Position numbers and translations under genes: made by a program
From: Oscillospiraceae bacterium
GTDB lineage: Bacteria > Bacillota > Clostridia > Oscillospirales > Oscillospiraceae
Length of the DNA stretch: 5,633 nt
NCBI GenBank assembly: GCA_021199595.1
Contig: JAJQHT010000306.1
Coordinates: 1 to 5,633 of the forward strand
Reading direction: 5' to 3'
The notes under the pieces: model-generated
What the model was told of the DNA's origin: nothing
Database searches by the model: none
Seen by the model: only the letters and a program-made list of their open reading frames with translations
Shown: positions 1 through 5,633 of the stretch, piece by piece
Layout of the letters: each line of letters starts with the position of its first letter
Numbering within the stretch: position 1 is the first letter of the stretch

Positions 1-64
1 CAGTTGGTAGAGCACCTGACTCTTAATCAGGGTGTCCAGGGTTCGAGTCCCTGATGGTCCACCA
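1..64 (+). tRNA. tRNA-Lys (anticodon CTT), 5' end cut off by the window edge
   Basis: The sequence folds as the 3' four-fifths of a tRNA. It begins at the last base of the 5' D-stem strand, so about 12 bases are missing. The anticodon stem CCTGA/TCAGG (15-19 and 27-31) encloses the loop CTCTTAA with anticodon CTT at 22-24, reading the lysine codon AAG. The T-arm CAGGG-TTCGAGT-CCCTG follows, then acceptor strand ATGGTCC, discriminator A61 and a genome-encoded CCA (62-64). Only 7 bases separate it from the next tRNA, so the two are probably processed from one transcript. Confidence 0.95.
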
Positions 65-71
65 ATTTTAT

Positions 72-147
72 AGGGGAATAGCTCAGTTGGTAGAGCGACG
101 GTCTCCAAAACCGTAGGCCGAGGGTTCGAAGCCTTCTTCCCCTGCCA
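72..147 (+). tRNA. tRNA-Trp (anticodon CCA)
   Basis: This is a complete 76-base cloverleaf. The acceptor stem AGGGGAA (72-78) pairs fully with TTCCCCT (137-143), followed by discriminator G144 and encoded CCA (145-147). The D-stem is GCTC/GAGC. The anticodon stem ACGGT/ACCGT encloses CTCCAAA with anticodon CCA at 105-107, reading UGG. The T-stem GAGGG/CCTTC contains one G-U wobble and its loop is TTCGAAG. G144 is the discriminator expected for bacterial tRNA-Trp. It is the last tRNA before a terminator. Confidence 0.97.
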
Positions 148-154
148 GTAAAAA

Positions 155-185
155 AGTCTGTAATCTTATGGTTACAGGCTTTTTT
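155..185 (+). terminator. Rho-independent terminator of the tRNA transcript
   Basis: The arms AGTCTGTAAT (155-164) and GTTACAGGCT (171-180) form a 10-bp stem with two G-U pairs and a 6-base loop. A run of six T residues (180-185) follows. It starts 7 bases after the tRNA-Trp CCA end, in the right place to end the tRNA transcript before the dnaK-family promoter. Confidence 0.88.
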
Positions 186-231
186 CGTATTTTTGATTCT
201 TTGTTATATGAAGTGTAGTGTGAAGCCTATG

Positions 232-247
232 AAAAGATGAATCTTTT
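232..247. promoter_or_regulatory. Short inverted repeat upstream of the dnaK-family promoter (possible operator)
   Basis: AAAAGAT (232-238) and ATCTTTT (241-247) form a perfect 7-bp inverted repeat around a 2-base centre. It ends 21 bases before the -35 box at 269. It could be a protein-binding site, but a 7-bp palindrome in AT-rich DNA can arise by chance. It is not the HrcA CIRCE element, which has TTAGCACTC/GAGTGCTAA arms separated by 9 bases. Confidence 0.25.
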
Positions 248-268
248 GAAAACAAATGCCAAGTTTTA

Positions 269-297
269 TTGACATATGCAGAGCAGACTTTTAAAAT
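269..297 (+). promoter_or_regulatory. Sigma-A-type promoter of the dnaK-family gene
   Basis: A perfect -35 box TTGACA (269-274) is followed by a 17-base spacer and the -10 box TAAAAT (292-297), one mismatch from TATAAT. Transcription would begin near 304, giving a leader of about 30 bases. I see no CIRCE element and no CtsR-type GGTCAAA repeat near it. Expression is therefore predicted to depend on the housekeeping sigma factor and not on the classical heat-shock repressors. Confidence 0.82.
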
Positions 298-315
298 ATA
301 TTTAAAATAAAATTC

Positions 316-322
316 GAAGGAG
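316..322 (+). promoter_or_regulatory. Ribosome-binding site that sets the dnaK-family start
   Basis: GAAGGAG at 316-322 lies 10 bases before the ATG at 333. An in-frame TTG at 324 would lie only 1 base from it, which is too close to be used. The ATG start also gives the usual Hsp70 N-terminus, with the phosphate-loop motif at residues 6-13. Confidence 0.85.
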
Positions 323-332
323 TTTGTATTGT

Positions 333-2141
333 ATGGGAAAGGTCATAGGGATTGATCTTGGTACCACCAATAGTTGTGTGGCAGTGGTGGAGGGAGGCCG
401 TCCTGTTATTATCCCTAACGATAAGGGGGAGCGCACTACGCTAAGTGTGGTTGCGTTTACGCGGGATGGGGAACGGCTTGTTGGCGCCCCTGCCCGGCGG
501 CAGGCGGCGATGAATGCCAGCCGTACTATTTCCTCTGTGAAACGACATATGGGCACGGATTGGCGTGCCCGCATTGATGGAAAGAGCTATACGGCGCAGG
601 AAATCAGTGCTATGATACTTCGAAAGCTTCGTCAGGATGCGGAGGCATATCTTGGGCAGTCTGTGACTGACGCGGTTATCACTGTCCCTGCCTATTTCAA
701 CGACATCCAGCGCCAGGCTACTAAGGATGCGGGACGCATTGCAGGGCTTAATGTGGAGCGTATTATCAACGAGCCTACCAGCGCAGCCCTGGCTTATGGC
801 CTTGATAATGGTCAGGCTCAGAAAATTATGGTTTATGACCTGGGCGGCGGTACCTTTGATGTGTCCATCATTGAGATAGGGGACGGTGTTATTGAGGTGC
901 TGGCCACGGCGGGTAATAACCGATTGGGTGGAGATGATTTCGACCAGCGCCTCGCAGAGCACATTGTGGCCCAGTTCAAGCGCGAGAATCATATCGACCT
1001 GTCCAGAGACCCCTCTGCCATGACACGCGTTAGGGAGGCGGCGGAGCAGGCGAAAAAGGAGCTTTCCGCCTCGGACAGCACGGTGATTAACCTTCCTTAT
1101 ATCGCCCAGGGAAAGGACGGCCCCGTTCATCTTGAAATGCCTCTGACACGGGCGGCGTTCACTGGGCTTATTCAGGACTTGATAGATGCGACAGCCGGAC
1201 CGGTGCAGAGCGCACTCAGCGATGCTGGTTTGTCGGCGCGTGATTTGAGCCGGGTGCTGCTTGTTGGCGGTTCCACACGTATCCCTGCTGTGCAGCAGAA
1301 GGTGCGCAGTCTTACAGGGATTGAACCAAGCCGCAGCATAAACCCGGACGAGTGCGTGGCGCAGGGCGCGGCGGTGCAGGGGGACATACTTTCAGGCGGT
1401 TCCATGACCCTGGCGGGTTCCAATTCAGACAGCATAGATGGCAGCACGGGCGGCGGCATTCTGCTGCTGGATGTGACGCCGCTCAGCCTCTCCATCGAGA
1501 CTGTCGGCGGCGTAGCCACCCGCTTGGTGGAGCGAAATACAACTCTTCCTACCCGGTATTCTCAGATATTCACTACCGCTGCCGCCTACCAGCCCAGCGT
1601 GGATATTCATGTTTTGCAAGGCGAAAGGCCCATGGCCAAGGACAACAAAACCATCGGCCGCTTTACTCTTCGGGGCATTAAAAGAGCCGTGGCCGGTGTG
1701 CCGCAAATAGAGGTCACATTTGACATCGACACCAATGGAATATTGAAGGTATCCGCCAAGGATTTGGATACCGGCAAGGCCCAGTCTATCACCATCACCG
1801 CGAATGAAAAAATGTCCGAAGCGGAGATACAGCAGGCCATTCGTGATGCGGAACAATACGCTGCGCAGGATGGCGTGCGCCGTTCGGCCGTGGATGTAAA
1901 TAACGAAGCCCAGCGCCTTCTCATGCAGGCGGAGCGAGCTTTGGGCGCAGTCGGCAAGCAGATAGACAAGGAGGAGAAAAAGCGTGTGAAGGGCGATATT
2001 TCCGCTCTGCGCAAGACCATGGGAAAGCGTGCGGACAAGATGACCGAGGCGGATATTGCCGCCATTCAGGCTGCCATGGCTCAGCTCCAGTCCTCCGCTG
2101 CTCACGTGATGGAGATGTCCGGCGAGAACGGACAGTCGTAA
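333..2141 (+). CDS. Hsp70/DnaK-family chaperone, divergent stand-alone paralogue with a linker insert
   Basis: This cytoplasmic ATP-dependent chaperone has 602 residues, close to the usual 605-640. The ATPase domain (1-375) has the phosphate loop IDLGTTN (7-13), K70, VPAYFND (118-124), INEPT (145-149), LGGGTFD (170-176) and LVGGSTR (310-316). The linker LLLDVTP (377-383) is intact, including the aspartate equivalent to E. coli D393. The beta substrate domain (about 384-495) and helical lid (about 496-595) follow, with no long disordered tail. Oddities are a 16-residue Gly/Ser insert at about 356-375, P37 changed to Leu, LSLGIET changed to LSLSIET, and loss of the lid-latch residues (A418, A454, Q527, M531 at E. 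coli positions D431, R467, D540, H544). No grpE, dnaJ or hrcA is adjacent and no CIRCE precedes it. I infer an extra paralogue, not the main heat-shock DnaK, although a divergent sole DnaK cannot be excluded. Family assignment is certain. Confidence 0.95.
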   Translation: MGKVIGIDLGTTNSCVAVVEGGRPVIIPNDKGERTTLSVVAFTRDGERLVGAPARRQAAMNASRTISSVKRHMGTDWRARIDGKSYTAQEISAMILRKLRQDAEAYLGQSVTDAVITVPAYFNDIQRQATKDAGRIAGLNVERIINEPTSAALAYGLDNGQAQKIMVYDLGGGTFDVSIIEIGDGVIEVLATAGNNRLGGDDFDQRLAEHIVAQFKRENHIDLSRDPSAMTRVREAAEQAKKELSASDSTVINLPYIAQGKDGPVHLEMPLTRAAFTGLIQDLIDATAGPVQSALSDAGLSARDLSRVLLVGGSTRIPAVQQKVRSLTGIEPSRSINPDECVAQGAAVQGDILSGGSMTLAGSNSDSIDGSTGGGILLLDVTPLSLSIETVGGVATRLVERNTTLPTRYSQIFTTAAAYQPSVDIHVLQGERPMAKDNKTIGRFTLRGIKRAVAGVPQIEVTFDIDTNGILKVSAKDLDTGKAQSITITANEKMSEAEIQQAIRDAEQYAAQDGVRRSAVDVNNEAQRLLMQAERALGAVGKQIDKEEKKRVKGDISALRKTMGKRADKMTEADIAAIQAAMAQLQSSAAHVMEMSGENGQS

Positions 2142-2161
2142 AAAATACAAATTTTGCATCG

Positions 2162-2200
2162 AAAAAAGGACACGCTGTTTGTGGCAGCGTGTCCTTGCGG
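2162..2200. terminator. Convergent bidirectional intrinsic terminator
   Basis: GGACACGCTG (2168-2177) and CAGCGTGTCC (2185-2194) form a perfect 10-bp stem with a 7-base loop, placed between two genes that converge. On the minus strand the stem is followed by six T residues (2167-2162), a textbook terminator for the lipoprotein operon. On the plus strand it is followed by TTGCGGTTATTATTT, a poorer T-tract, so it should end the dnaK-family transcript less efficiently. Confidence 0.88.
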
Positions 2201-2215
2201 TTATTATTTCAAATT

Positions 2216-2830
2216 TTAGAAAACATCCTCGACAGTCTCAGAGCCGTTTGTGTCCCGATAGGTGTATACGGTGAAGCCATCATAGTACCATTCGCCATCC
2301 TCACCGTCGCCAATGCAGCTGGAGGAATAGCTCTTGCTGTTTGGCTGGCCGATGGCGGAGGCGAGACTGCTGGCGCTGCTGCCAATATATGCGGCGGCAT
2401 CGGAGGCCGTGGGCTTCGACGAGGTAGAGGTATCAGCGGGGGCTTCCGTTGCTGCTGGAGCCTCCGTGGGGGCGGGGGTGCTGGTGGCAGCAGGTGCCTC
2501 CGTGGCCGCGGCAGTGGTGGAGGTTGAGGTCGTTGCAGCGGCAGTGGGCGCGGATGTAGCGACAGATGCGGCTGTGGGTTCAGTGTCTTCGACTTCCGCT
2601 TCGACTTCTGCTTCTTCGACAGTTTCCTCTTCTTCCTCGATCTCCTCGGCAGGGGTTGCTTCCGGCTCCTCAGTTGCCTCGGGTTCCTCCGTCTCTTCCG
2701 GCTCCTCCGTCTCGGCCACTACGAAAATCTCCGAAACCTCCTGAACCTCAGAGGAGCTTCCGCCGCAGGCGGCCAGAGAAATAATCAGAAGCAGGGACAG
2801 AAACAGGGATAAAATGCGTTTTGTGCTCAT
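2216..2830 (-). CDS. Small lipoprotein with repetitive acidic and Ala/Thr/Pro linker and compact C-terminal domain
   Basis: The 204-residue product has a lipoprotein signal: basic MSTKR, a hydrophobic stretch (6-20) and lipobox L19-A-A-C22. The mature protein should be lipidated on C22 and held on the outer face of the membrane. Residues 41-84 are strongly acidic, beginning with TEEPE hexads. Residues 86-141 are Ala/Thr/Pro-rich with TEAPAA hexads, an extended spacer suited to crossing cell wall. Residues 143-204 form a compact domain with YIG, IGQPNS and EWYYDGFTVYTY stretches and a lone C172. Its 'G...L...IG.P' opening recalls BLIP/BamE-like small domains, but that is only a resemblance and I do not recognise the family. 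The ATG start has AGGAG (2841-2845) 10 bases upstream. The gene lies 48 bases after the SGNH-like gene. A TACAAT box (2863-2858) lies in that gap without a convincing -35, so it is probably cotranscribed. Specific function is unknown. Confidence 0.88.
   Translation of the reverse strand: MSTKRILSLFLSLLLIISLAACGGSSSEVQEVSEIFVVAETEEPEETEEPEATEEPEATPAEEIEEEEETVEEAEVEAEVEDTEPTAASVATSAPTAAATTSTSTTAAATEAPAATSTPAPTEAPAATEAPADTSTSSKPTASDAAAYIGSSASSLASAIGQPNSKSYSSSCIGDGEDGEWYYDGFTVYTYRDTNGSETVEDVF
2408..2710 (-). repeat. Low-complexity hexad-repeat region inside the lipoprotein gene
   Basis: This stretch encodes residues 41-141 of the lipoprotein. At the protein level it shows a six-residue T-x-x-P-x-x register. 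Three consecutive units, TEEPEE, TEEPEA and TEEPEA, occupy 41-58. Four units, TEAPAA, TSTPAP, TEAPAA and TEAPAD, occupy 110-133. At the DNA level the units share imperfect 18-base similarity. Length variation between strains by slippage or recombination is plausible. Confidence 0.75.
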
Positions 2831-2878
2831 AATGATATGTCTCCTATTTGTGTAATAATTGTAGATTTCTAAATTTGT

Positions 2879-4249
2879 TTAGGAGTAAATTGAAATGGAT
2901 TGACTGCACACAAGCTGCCCGCCGCAGGTATATAGAATTGTGACAGTTTCGTCCAGTGCCTCCGTAGGAATATACGCGGAAAAGGGGTTTTCGCCGGTTC
3001 CGGCAGGGGTTGCTTCGTAGGTAACGCCGCCTGTCTGGATATAGATGATGGAATCGTCATCCAGTCCGTCTGTCTCCAGATTGCCGGAGAGCAGCGTATA
3101 ACCACTCAGGCTGTCGCTTTCCGATGCAGAAAGAGTCACATCTGTGAGGCAGGTGAGCAGGGTATCGCTTTCTATGTCCCGCTCAGGGGCGGGAAAGACG
3201 GCGGAAAGAGTGTTCAGCCAGTCCAGATTGCGCTCCACAAGCTCAATAACGACCGTGTCGGCGGATTCAGACGCAATCATTGTCAGGTCATAGGGGGTAA
3301 TTCGGCTGAAGCAGGCGCTTCCGAAGCCCTCCGCCATGAAGCTGTGCAGAGCGTTTCCAAAGGAATCCCGGAACATCAGAAGGCTTCCGGATTTTTCCTC
3401 ATTGACGGTTCGAATCATATTATCCTCGCTGCTGCGGATGGCGTTCACGTAGGTGAAGCTAAAGTCCCGCAGATACCGCTGATTTGTGTCCAGCTCTGTG
3501 CCGGTGGGGTAGAGCATTTCATAGAGATCTCCAATTTCCTCCTGTATTACCTCATACTCCTCAGAGAAAAAGGGGGCGAAGTCCACATTCAGCGCGCTCA
3601 GGAGTGTATCTCCTGCAAGGGCTGCGCCGCGCTGACTCCAATGAGAGTCCAGTGCGCGGTATAAAATCTCATCCTGCGCCTCGAACACGGAGAATAGCTC
3701 CACATAGTTTACATTCATCTCCGCGAGCGCTGCGGACAGATTTTCCGCGTTTCCGTCAGTTTGTGAGACGGGATACCAGTCTGGCATATATTCCCCATAC
3801 AGGCTGTTTTTGTTAGGGGCAATGGTGAACGCAAAGCTCGCGCCCTGCGATTCGCAATATTCCTGTATCAGATACAGGGAGCGTGCCGCAGCCCAGACCT
3901 CCCGGTCTGTCATCAGGTTTATGCCTTCGTAATCGTCCAGTGTTTCCGCATAAAACAGCCAGCCGTCCTTGCCGAGAATCACGTTGGATTCTCCGGATTG
4001 ATGGAAAACAGCCGCTGTCAGGGAGTGCTGCAAGGTGACCATCTCCTGCCGAAGGGCGAAGCGGTCACTGATATAATCGGAAAAATCATCCAGAATATCG
4101 GTGTTAAAGGAACCATCCCGATTGGTCAGACTTGGCCAGCTGGAAAGCGTTTCGTTGGCGGCAGGCTCCGCCACGCCAAAAATCAAAATACCGACAATCG
4201 GAAACAGGCACATTATCAGGAATATGCCTACAAAAATCTTATGCTTCAA
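2879..4249 (-). CDS. Membrane-anchored SGNH/AlgX-like (DxHW-type) surface-glycan O-acetylation protein
   Basis: The 456-residue product has a short basic N-terminus and one hydrophobic segment (about 5-26) that acts as a membrane anchor or uncleaved signal, placing the rest outside the cell. Family hallmarks are GKDGWLFY (93-100), a beta-strand ending in IAPNKNSLY (143-151), DSHW (201-204), RDSFG (294-298) and VIELVERN (334-341). In AlgX-type enzymes the Asp and His of the DxHW motif and a distant serine form the catalytic triad; by position these would be D201, H203 and S296. AlgJ/AlgX relatives pass acetyl groups from an MBOAT partner to an exported polysaccharide. A beta-rich tail (about 360-456, with C367, C442 and C448) sits where AlgX has a carbohydrate-binding module; the similarity of position is an inference. 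The start is TTG, fixed by a strong Shine-Dalgarno site 7 bases upstream and by the hydrophobic N-terminus. It follows the MBOAT gene by 14 bases. The acceptor glycan is unknown. Confidence 0.88.
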   Translation of the reverse strand: MKHKIFVGIFLIMCLFPIVGILIFGVAEPAANETLSSWPSLTNRDGSFNTDILDDFSDYISDRFALRQEMVTLQHSLTAAVFHQSGESNVILGKDGWLFYAETLDDYEGINLMTDREVWAAARSLYLIQEYCESQGASFAFTIAPNKNSLYGEYMPDWYPVSQTDGNAENLSAALAEMNVNYVELFSVFEAQDEILYRALDSHWSQRGAALAGDTLLSALNVDFAPFFSEEYEVIQEEIGDLYEMLYPTGTELDTNQRYLRDFSFTYVNAIRSSEDNMIRTVNEEKSGSLLMFRDSFGNALHSFMAEGFGSACFSRITPYDLTMIASESADTVVIELVERNLDWLNTLSAVFPAPERDIESDTLLTCLTDVTLSASESDSLSGYTLLSGNLETDGLDDDSIIYIQTGGVTYEATPAGTGENPFSAYIPTEALDETVTILYTCGGQLVCSQSISIYS

Positions 4250-4256
4250 GCTGCTG

Positions 4257-4264
4257 CACCTCCC
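4257..4264 (-). promoter_or_regulatory. Strong ribosome-binding site overlapping the upstream stop codon
   Basis: On the minus strand GGGAGGTG (4264-4257) is a near-complete anti-16S match, 7 bases before the TTG start at 4249. Its first base is the last base of the MBOAT gene's TAG stop (4266-4264). Ribosomes ending the MBOAT gene would therefore unload on this site, which favours translational coupling and offsets the weaker TTG start codon. Confidence 0.85.
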
Positions 4265-5633
4265 TAAAACTGGAAATAAATGAATGGATTAAAGGAGGTT
4301 GAGGCAAGGTTCAGAATATCGAAAACGAGAAGAACCAGCGCGCCAGAACACACGAGAGCCTGCGCTGCGCCCTTGCTGCGGTTCAGCATCCGCTCATGCA
4401 GCCATGGGCCGACAGGAAGCGCACAGACCACCGCTGCAATCAACGTAGGAAACAGCGAAGGGGAATTAAGGTTCCAAAAAGCGGCGTTGCTGGCGGTCGT
4501 TATGGAAAAGCCCGTGAACATGGCAGCAAACATCGTCCCGGCCTGGGACAGCGAATCCGCCCGAAACAGGACAAAGCCCAGCAGCACAACAAGCATTGTG
4601 TATACCCGCCCTATGACGGGAAGATGCTTTTTGTCAAGTCCTGTGACATTTTCCAGCAACCTGAACGCGCCGTGCCACAGCCCCCACAGGACGAACGTCC
4701 AGTTGGCGCCATGCCATAAGCCGGTGCAGAAAAATACAATCAGCAGATTGAGCTTGGTACGAAAAGCGCCCTTGCGATTGCCGCCCAGCGGGATATATAG
4801 ATACTCCCTGAACCATGAGGAAAGGGAGATATGCCACCGCCGCCAAAACTCCGTTACAGAGGCGGAGCAGTAGGGATGACGGAAATTTTCATAAAAGCTG
4901 AAGCCAAACATCTTGCCCAGACCGATGGCCATATCACTGTAGCCGCTGAAATCAAAATAGATTTGCAGCATATAACACACCGCACCCAGCCATGCGGAGC
5001 GAATGTCCAGCTGGGCGGACGTAAGGGCAAATACCTGATCGGCCACAAGCCCCAGAGTGTTTGCCAGAAGAAGCTTTTTGCTGAGACCGATGATAAACCG
5101 GCGGATGCCCTCGCTTGTCAGCTCCGGGGTGCAGCTTCGCTGGTCTATCTGCTGGGAAACATCCAGATATTTCACAATAGGCCCCGCAACAAGCTGGGGG
5201 AACAGAGAAATATACAGCAGCACCTTCGGGAAGGATTTTGTGCCGGATTCCGGATTTCTGTATGTGTCAATCACATAGGACATTCCCTGGAATGTGAAAA
5301 AGGAAATGCCAATGGGCAGCGTGATGCCGGCCAGAGGAATAGCGGTTCCGAAAAGGGTGTTTATATTTCCAATCAGAAAATCCAGATATTTGAATGTGCC
5401 AAGCAGCGTCAGGTTGACGATGACCGCGGCCACCAGCGCCGCTTTCCGTCCCTTGCCGGGCCGGGCCACGAGAAGTCCGGCGATATAGTTGCATAGGACG
5501 GAAAACAGCAGCAGGGGGAGATAGGTCAGGCTCCCGAAGGAATAGAAAATAAGGCTGAACAGAATCAGCAGCCAGTTTTTCCACTTCTGACCGGGGACAA
5601 GCCGGTAGAGAATGAATATAACAGTCAGGAATA
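4264..5633 (-). CDS. MBOAT-family membrane O-acyltransferase (AlgI/PatA/DltB-like), N-terminus beyond the window
   Basis: This polytopic membrane enzyme belongs to the MBOAT family, which takes acyl groups from a cytoplasmic donor and passes them outward. The 455 visible residues read without interruption from the window edge to TAG at 4266-4264. Family lengths near 460-480 suggest that only a short N-terminal part is missing. The GTG at 5469 is not the start, because the reading frame continues upstream with typical family sequence (YRLVPGQKWKNWLLI, then several hydrophobic segments). In visible numbering, ISFFTFQGMSYVIDTYR is at 109-125, DFSGYSDMAIG at 227-237, FWRRWHISLSSWFREYLYIPLG at 262-283 and LWHGANW at 305-311. 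H307 is the invariant MBOAT histidine. The C-terminus NPFIYFQF (448-455) is typical of AlgI-like members. The downstream AlgX-like partner points to O-acetylation of a surface polysaccharide. DltB-type D-alanylation is less likely because no dltA, dltC or dltD-like gene is visible. Confidence 0.95.
   Translation of the reverse strand, partial: FLTVIFILYRLVPGQKWKNWLLILFSLIFYSFGSLTYLPLLLFSVLCNYIAGLLVARPGKGRKAALVAAVIVNLTLLGTFKYLDFLIGNINTLFGTAIPLAGITLPIGISFFTFQGMSYVIDTYRNPESGTKSFPKVLLYISLFPQLVAGPIVKYLDVSQQIDQRSCTPELTSEGIRRFIIGLSKKLLLANTLGLVADQVFALTSAQLDIRSAWLGAVCYMLQIYFDFSGYSDMAIGLGKMFGFSFYENFRHPYCSASVTEFWRRWHISLSSWFREYLYIPLGGNRKGAFRTKLNLLIVFFCTGLWHGANWTFVLWGLWHGAFRLLENVTGLDKKHLPVIGRVYTMLVVLLGFVLFRADSLSQAGTMFAAMFTGFSITTASNAAFWNLNSPSLFPTLIAAVVCALPVGPWLHERMLNRSKGAAQALVCSGALVLLVFDILNLASTSFNPFIYFQF

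Noticed and set aside
1..185. tRNA genes as an integration site for a mobile element
   Set aside because: No direct repeat of the tRNA 3' ends, integrase gene or phage gene is visible in the window.
324..332. TTG at 324 as an earlier start for the dnaK-family gene
   Set aside because: It lies 1 base from the Shine-Dalgarno site and adds three residues absent from Hsp70 proteins. The ATG at 333 has normal spacing and the standard N-terminus.
186..332. CIRCE or CtsR heat-shock operator upstream of the dnaK-family gene
   Set aside because: No TTAGCACTC-N9-GAGTGCTAA or GGTCAAA repeat is present. AAAAC-N9-GTTTT (249-253, 263-267) has the spacing but only 5-bp arms of unrelated sequence.
441..1130. 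229-residue open frame on the minus strand inside the dnaK-family gene
   Set aside because: It lies fully antisense to a strongly conserved coding region, has no recognisable domain and no supporting ribosome-binding site. Long open frames opposite dnaK genes are a known codon-usage artefact.
2334..2744. Plus-strand open frame encoding Ala/Ser/Val repeats opposite the lipoprotein
   Set aside because: Its repeats are the complement of the lipoprotein linker repeats. The minus-strand reading has a signal peptide, lipobox, ribosome-binding site and terminator.
2858..2863. TACAAT on the minus strand as a separate promoter for the lipoprotein gene
   Set aside because: No -35-like sequence lies 16-19 bases upstream and there is no extended -10 TG, so read-through from the upstream genes is the simpler explanation.
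5467..5469. GTG at 5469 as the true start of the MBOAT gene
   Set aside because: Translation upstream stays open to the window edge and gives typical MBOAT N-terminal membrane segments, so the gene continues outside the window.
4280..5496. Plus-strand open frames of 197 and 221 residues across the MBOAT gene
   Set aside because: The opposite strand carries all MBOAT motifs without interruption, and these frames show no family features.

Overview
The window looks like chromosomal DNA from a Gram-positive, Clostridia-type bacterium. The DnaK homologue lacks the roughly 24-residue nucleotide-binding-domain segment found in proteobacterial DnaK (its K70RHMG runs almost directly into IDGKSYT), which is the monoderm pattern. 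Shine-Dalgarno sites are strong and the promoters are of sigma-A type. MBOAT genes paired with DxHW/AlgX-like genes are common in gut Clostridia. The genus cannot be fixed from this sequence.

Layout: the plus strand carries the 3' part of a tRNA-Lys(CTT), a complete tRNA-Trp(CCA) and an intrinsic terminator (1-185). A well-formed promoter then drives a stand-alone dnaK-family gene (333-2141). Its product keeps the ATPase core, but it has a 16-residue Gly/Ser-rich insert just before the interdomain linker and has lost the residues of the lid latch. That suggests a specialised Hsp70 paralogue. A stem-loop at 2168-2194 separates it from a minus-strand cluster and can terminate transcription from both sides.

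The minus-strand cluster, in order of transcription, has three genes. The first is an MBOAT membrane O-acyltransferase whose N-terminus lies beyond the right edge of the window (4264-5633). The second is a membrane-anchored SGNH/AlgX-like protein with Asp-x-His-Trp and Arg-Asp-Ser-Phe-Gly motifs (2879-4249). The third is a small lipoprotein with a long acidic then Ala/Thr/Pro-rich hexad-repeat linker and a compact C-terminal domain (2216-2830). By analogy with AlgI/AlgJ/AlgX and PatA/PatB systems, the first two should move acyl (probably acetyl) groups across the membrane onto a surface glycan. The lipoprotein is an unassigned candidate third component. Tight spacing, with the second gene's ribosome-binding site overlapping the first gene's stop codon, supports one operon.

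The window contains no gene-free stretch longer than 300 bases and no insertion sequence, CRISPR array or phage gene that I can see.
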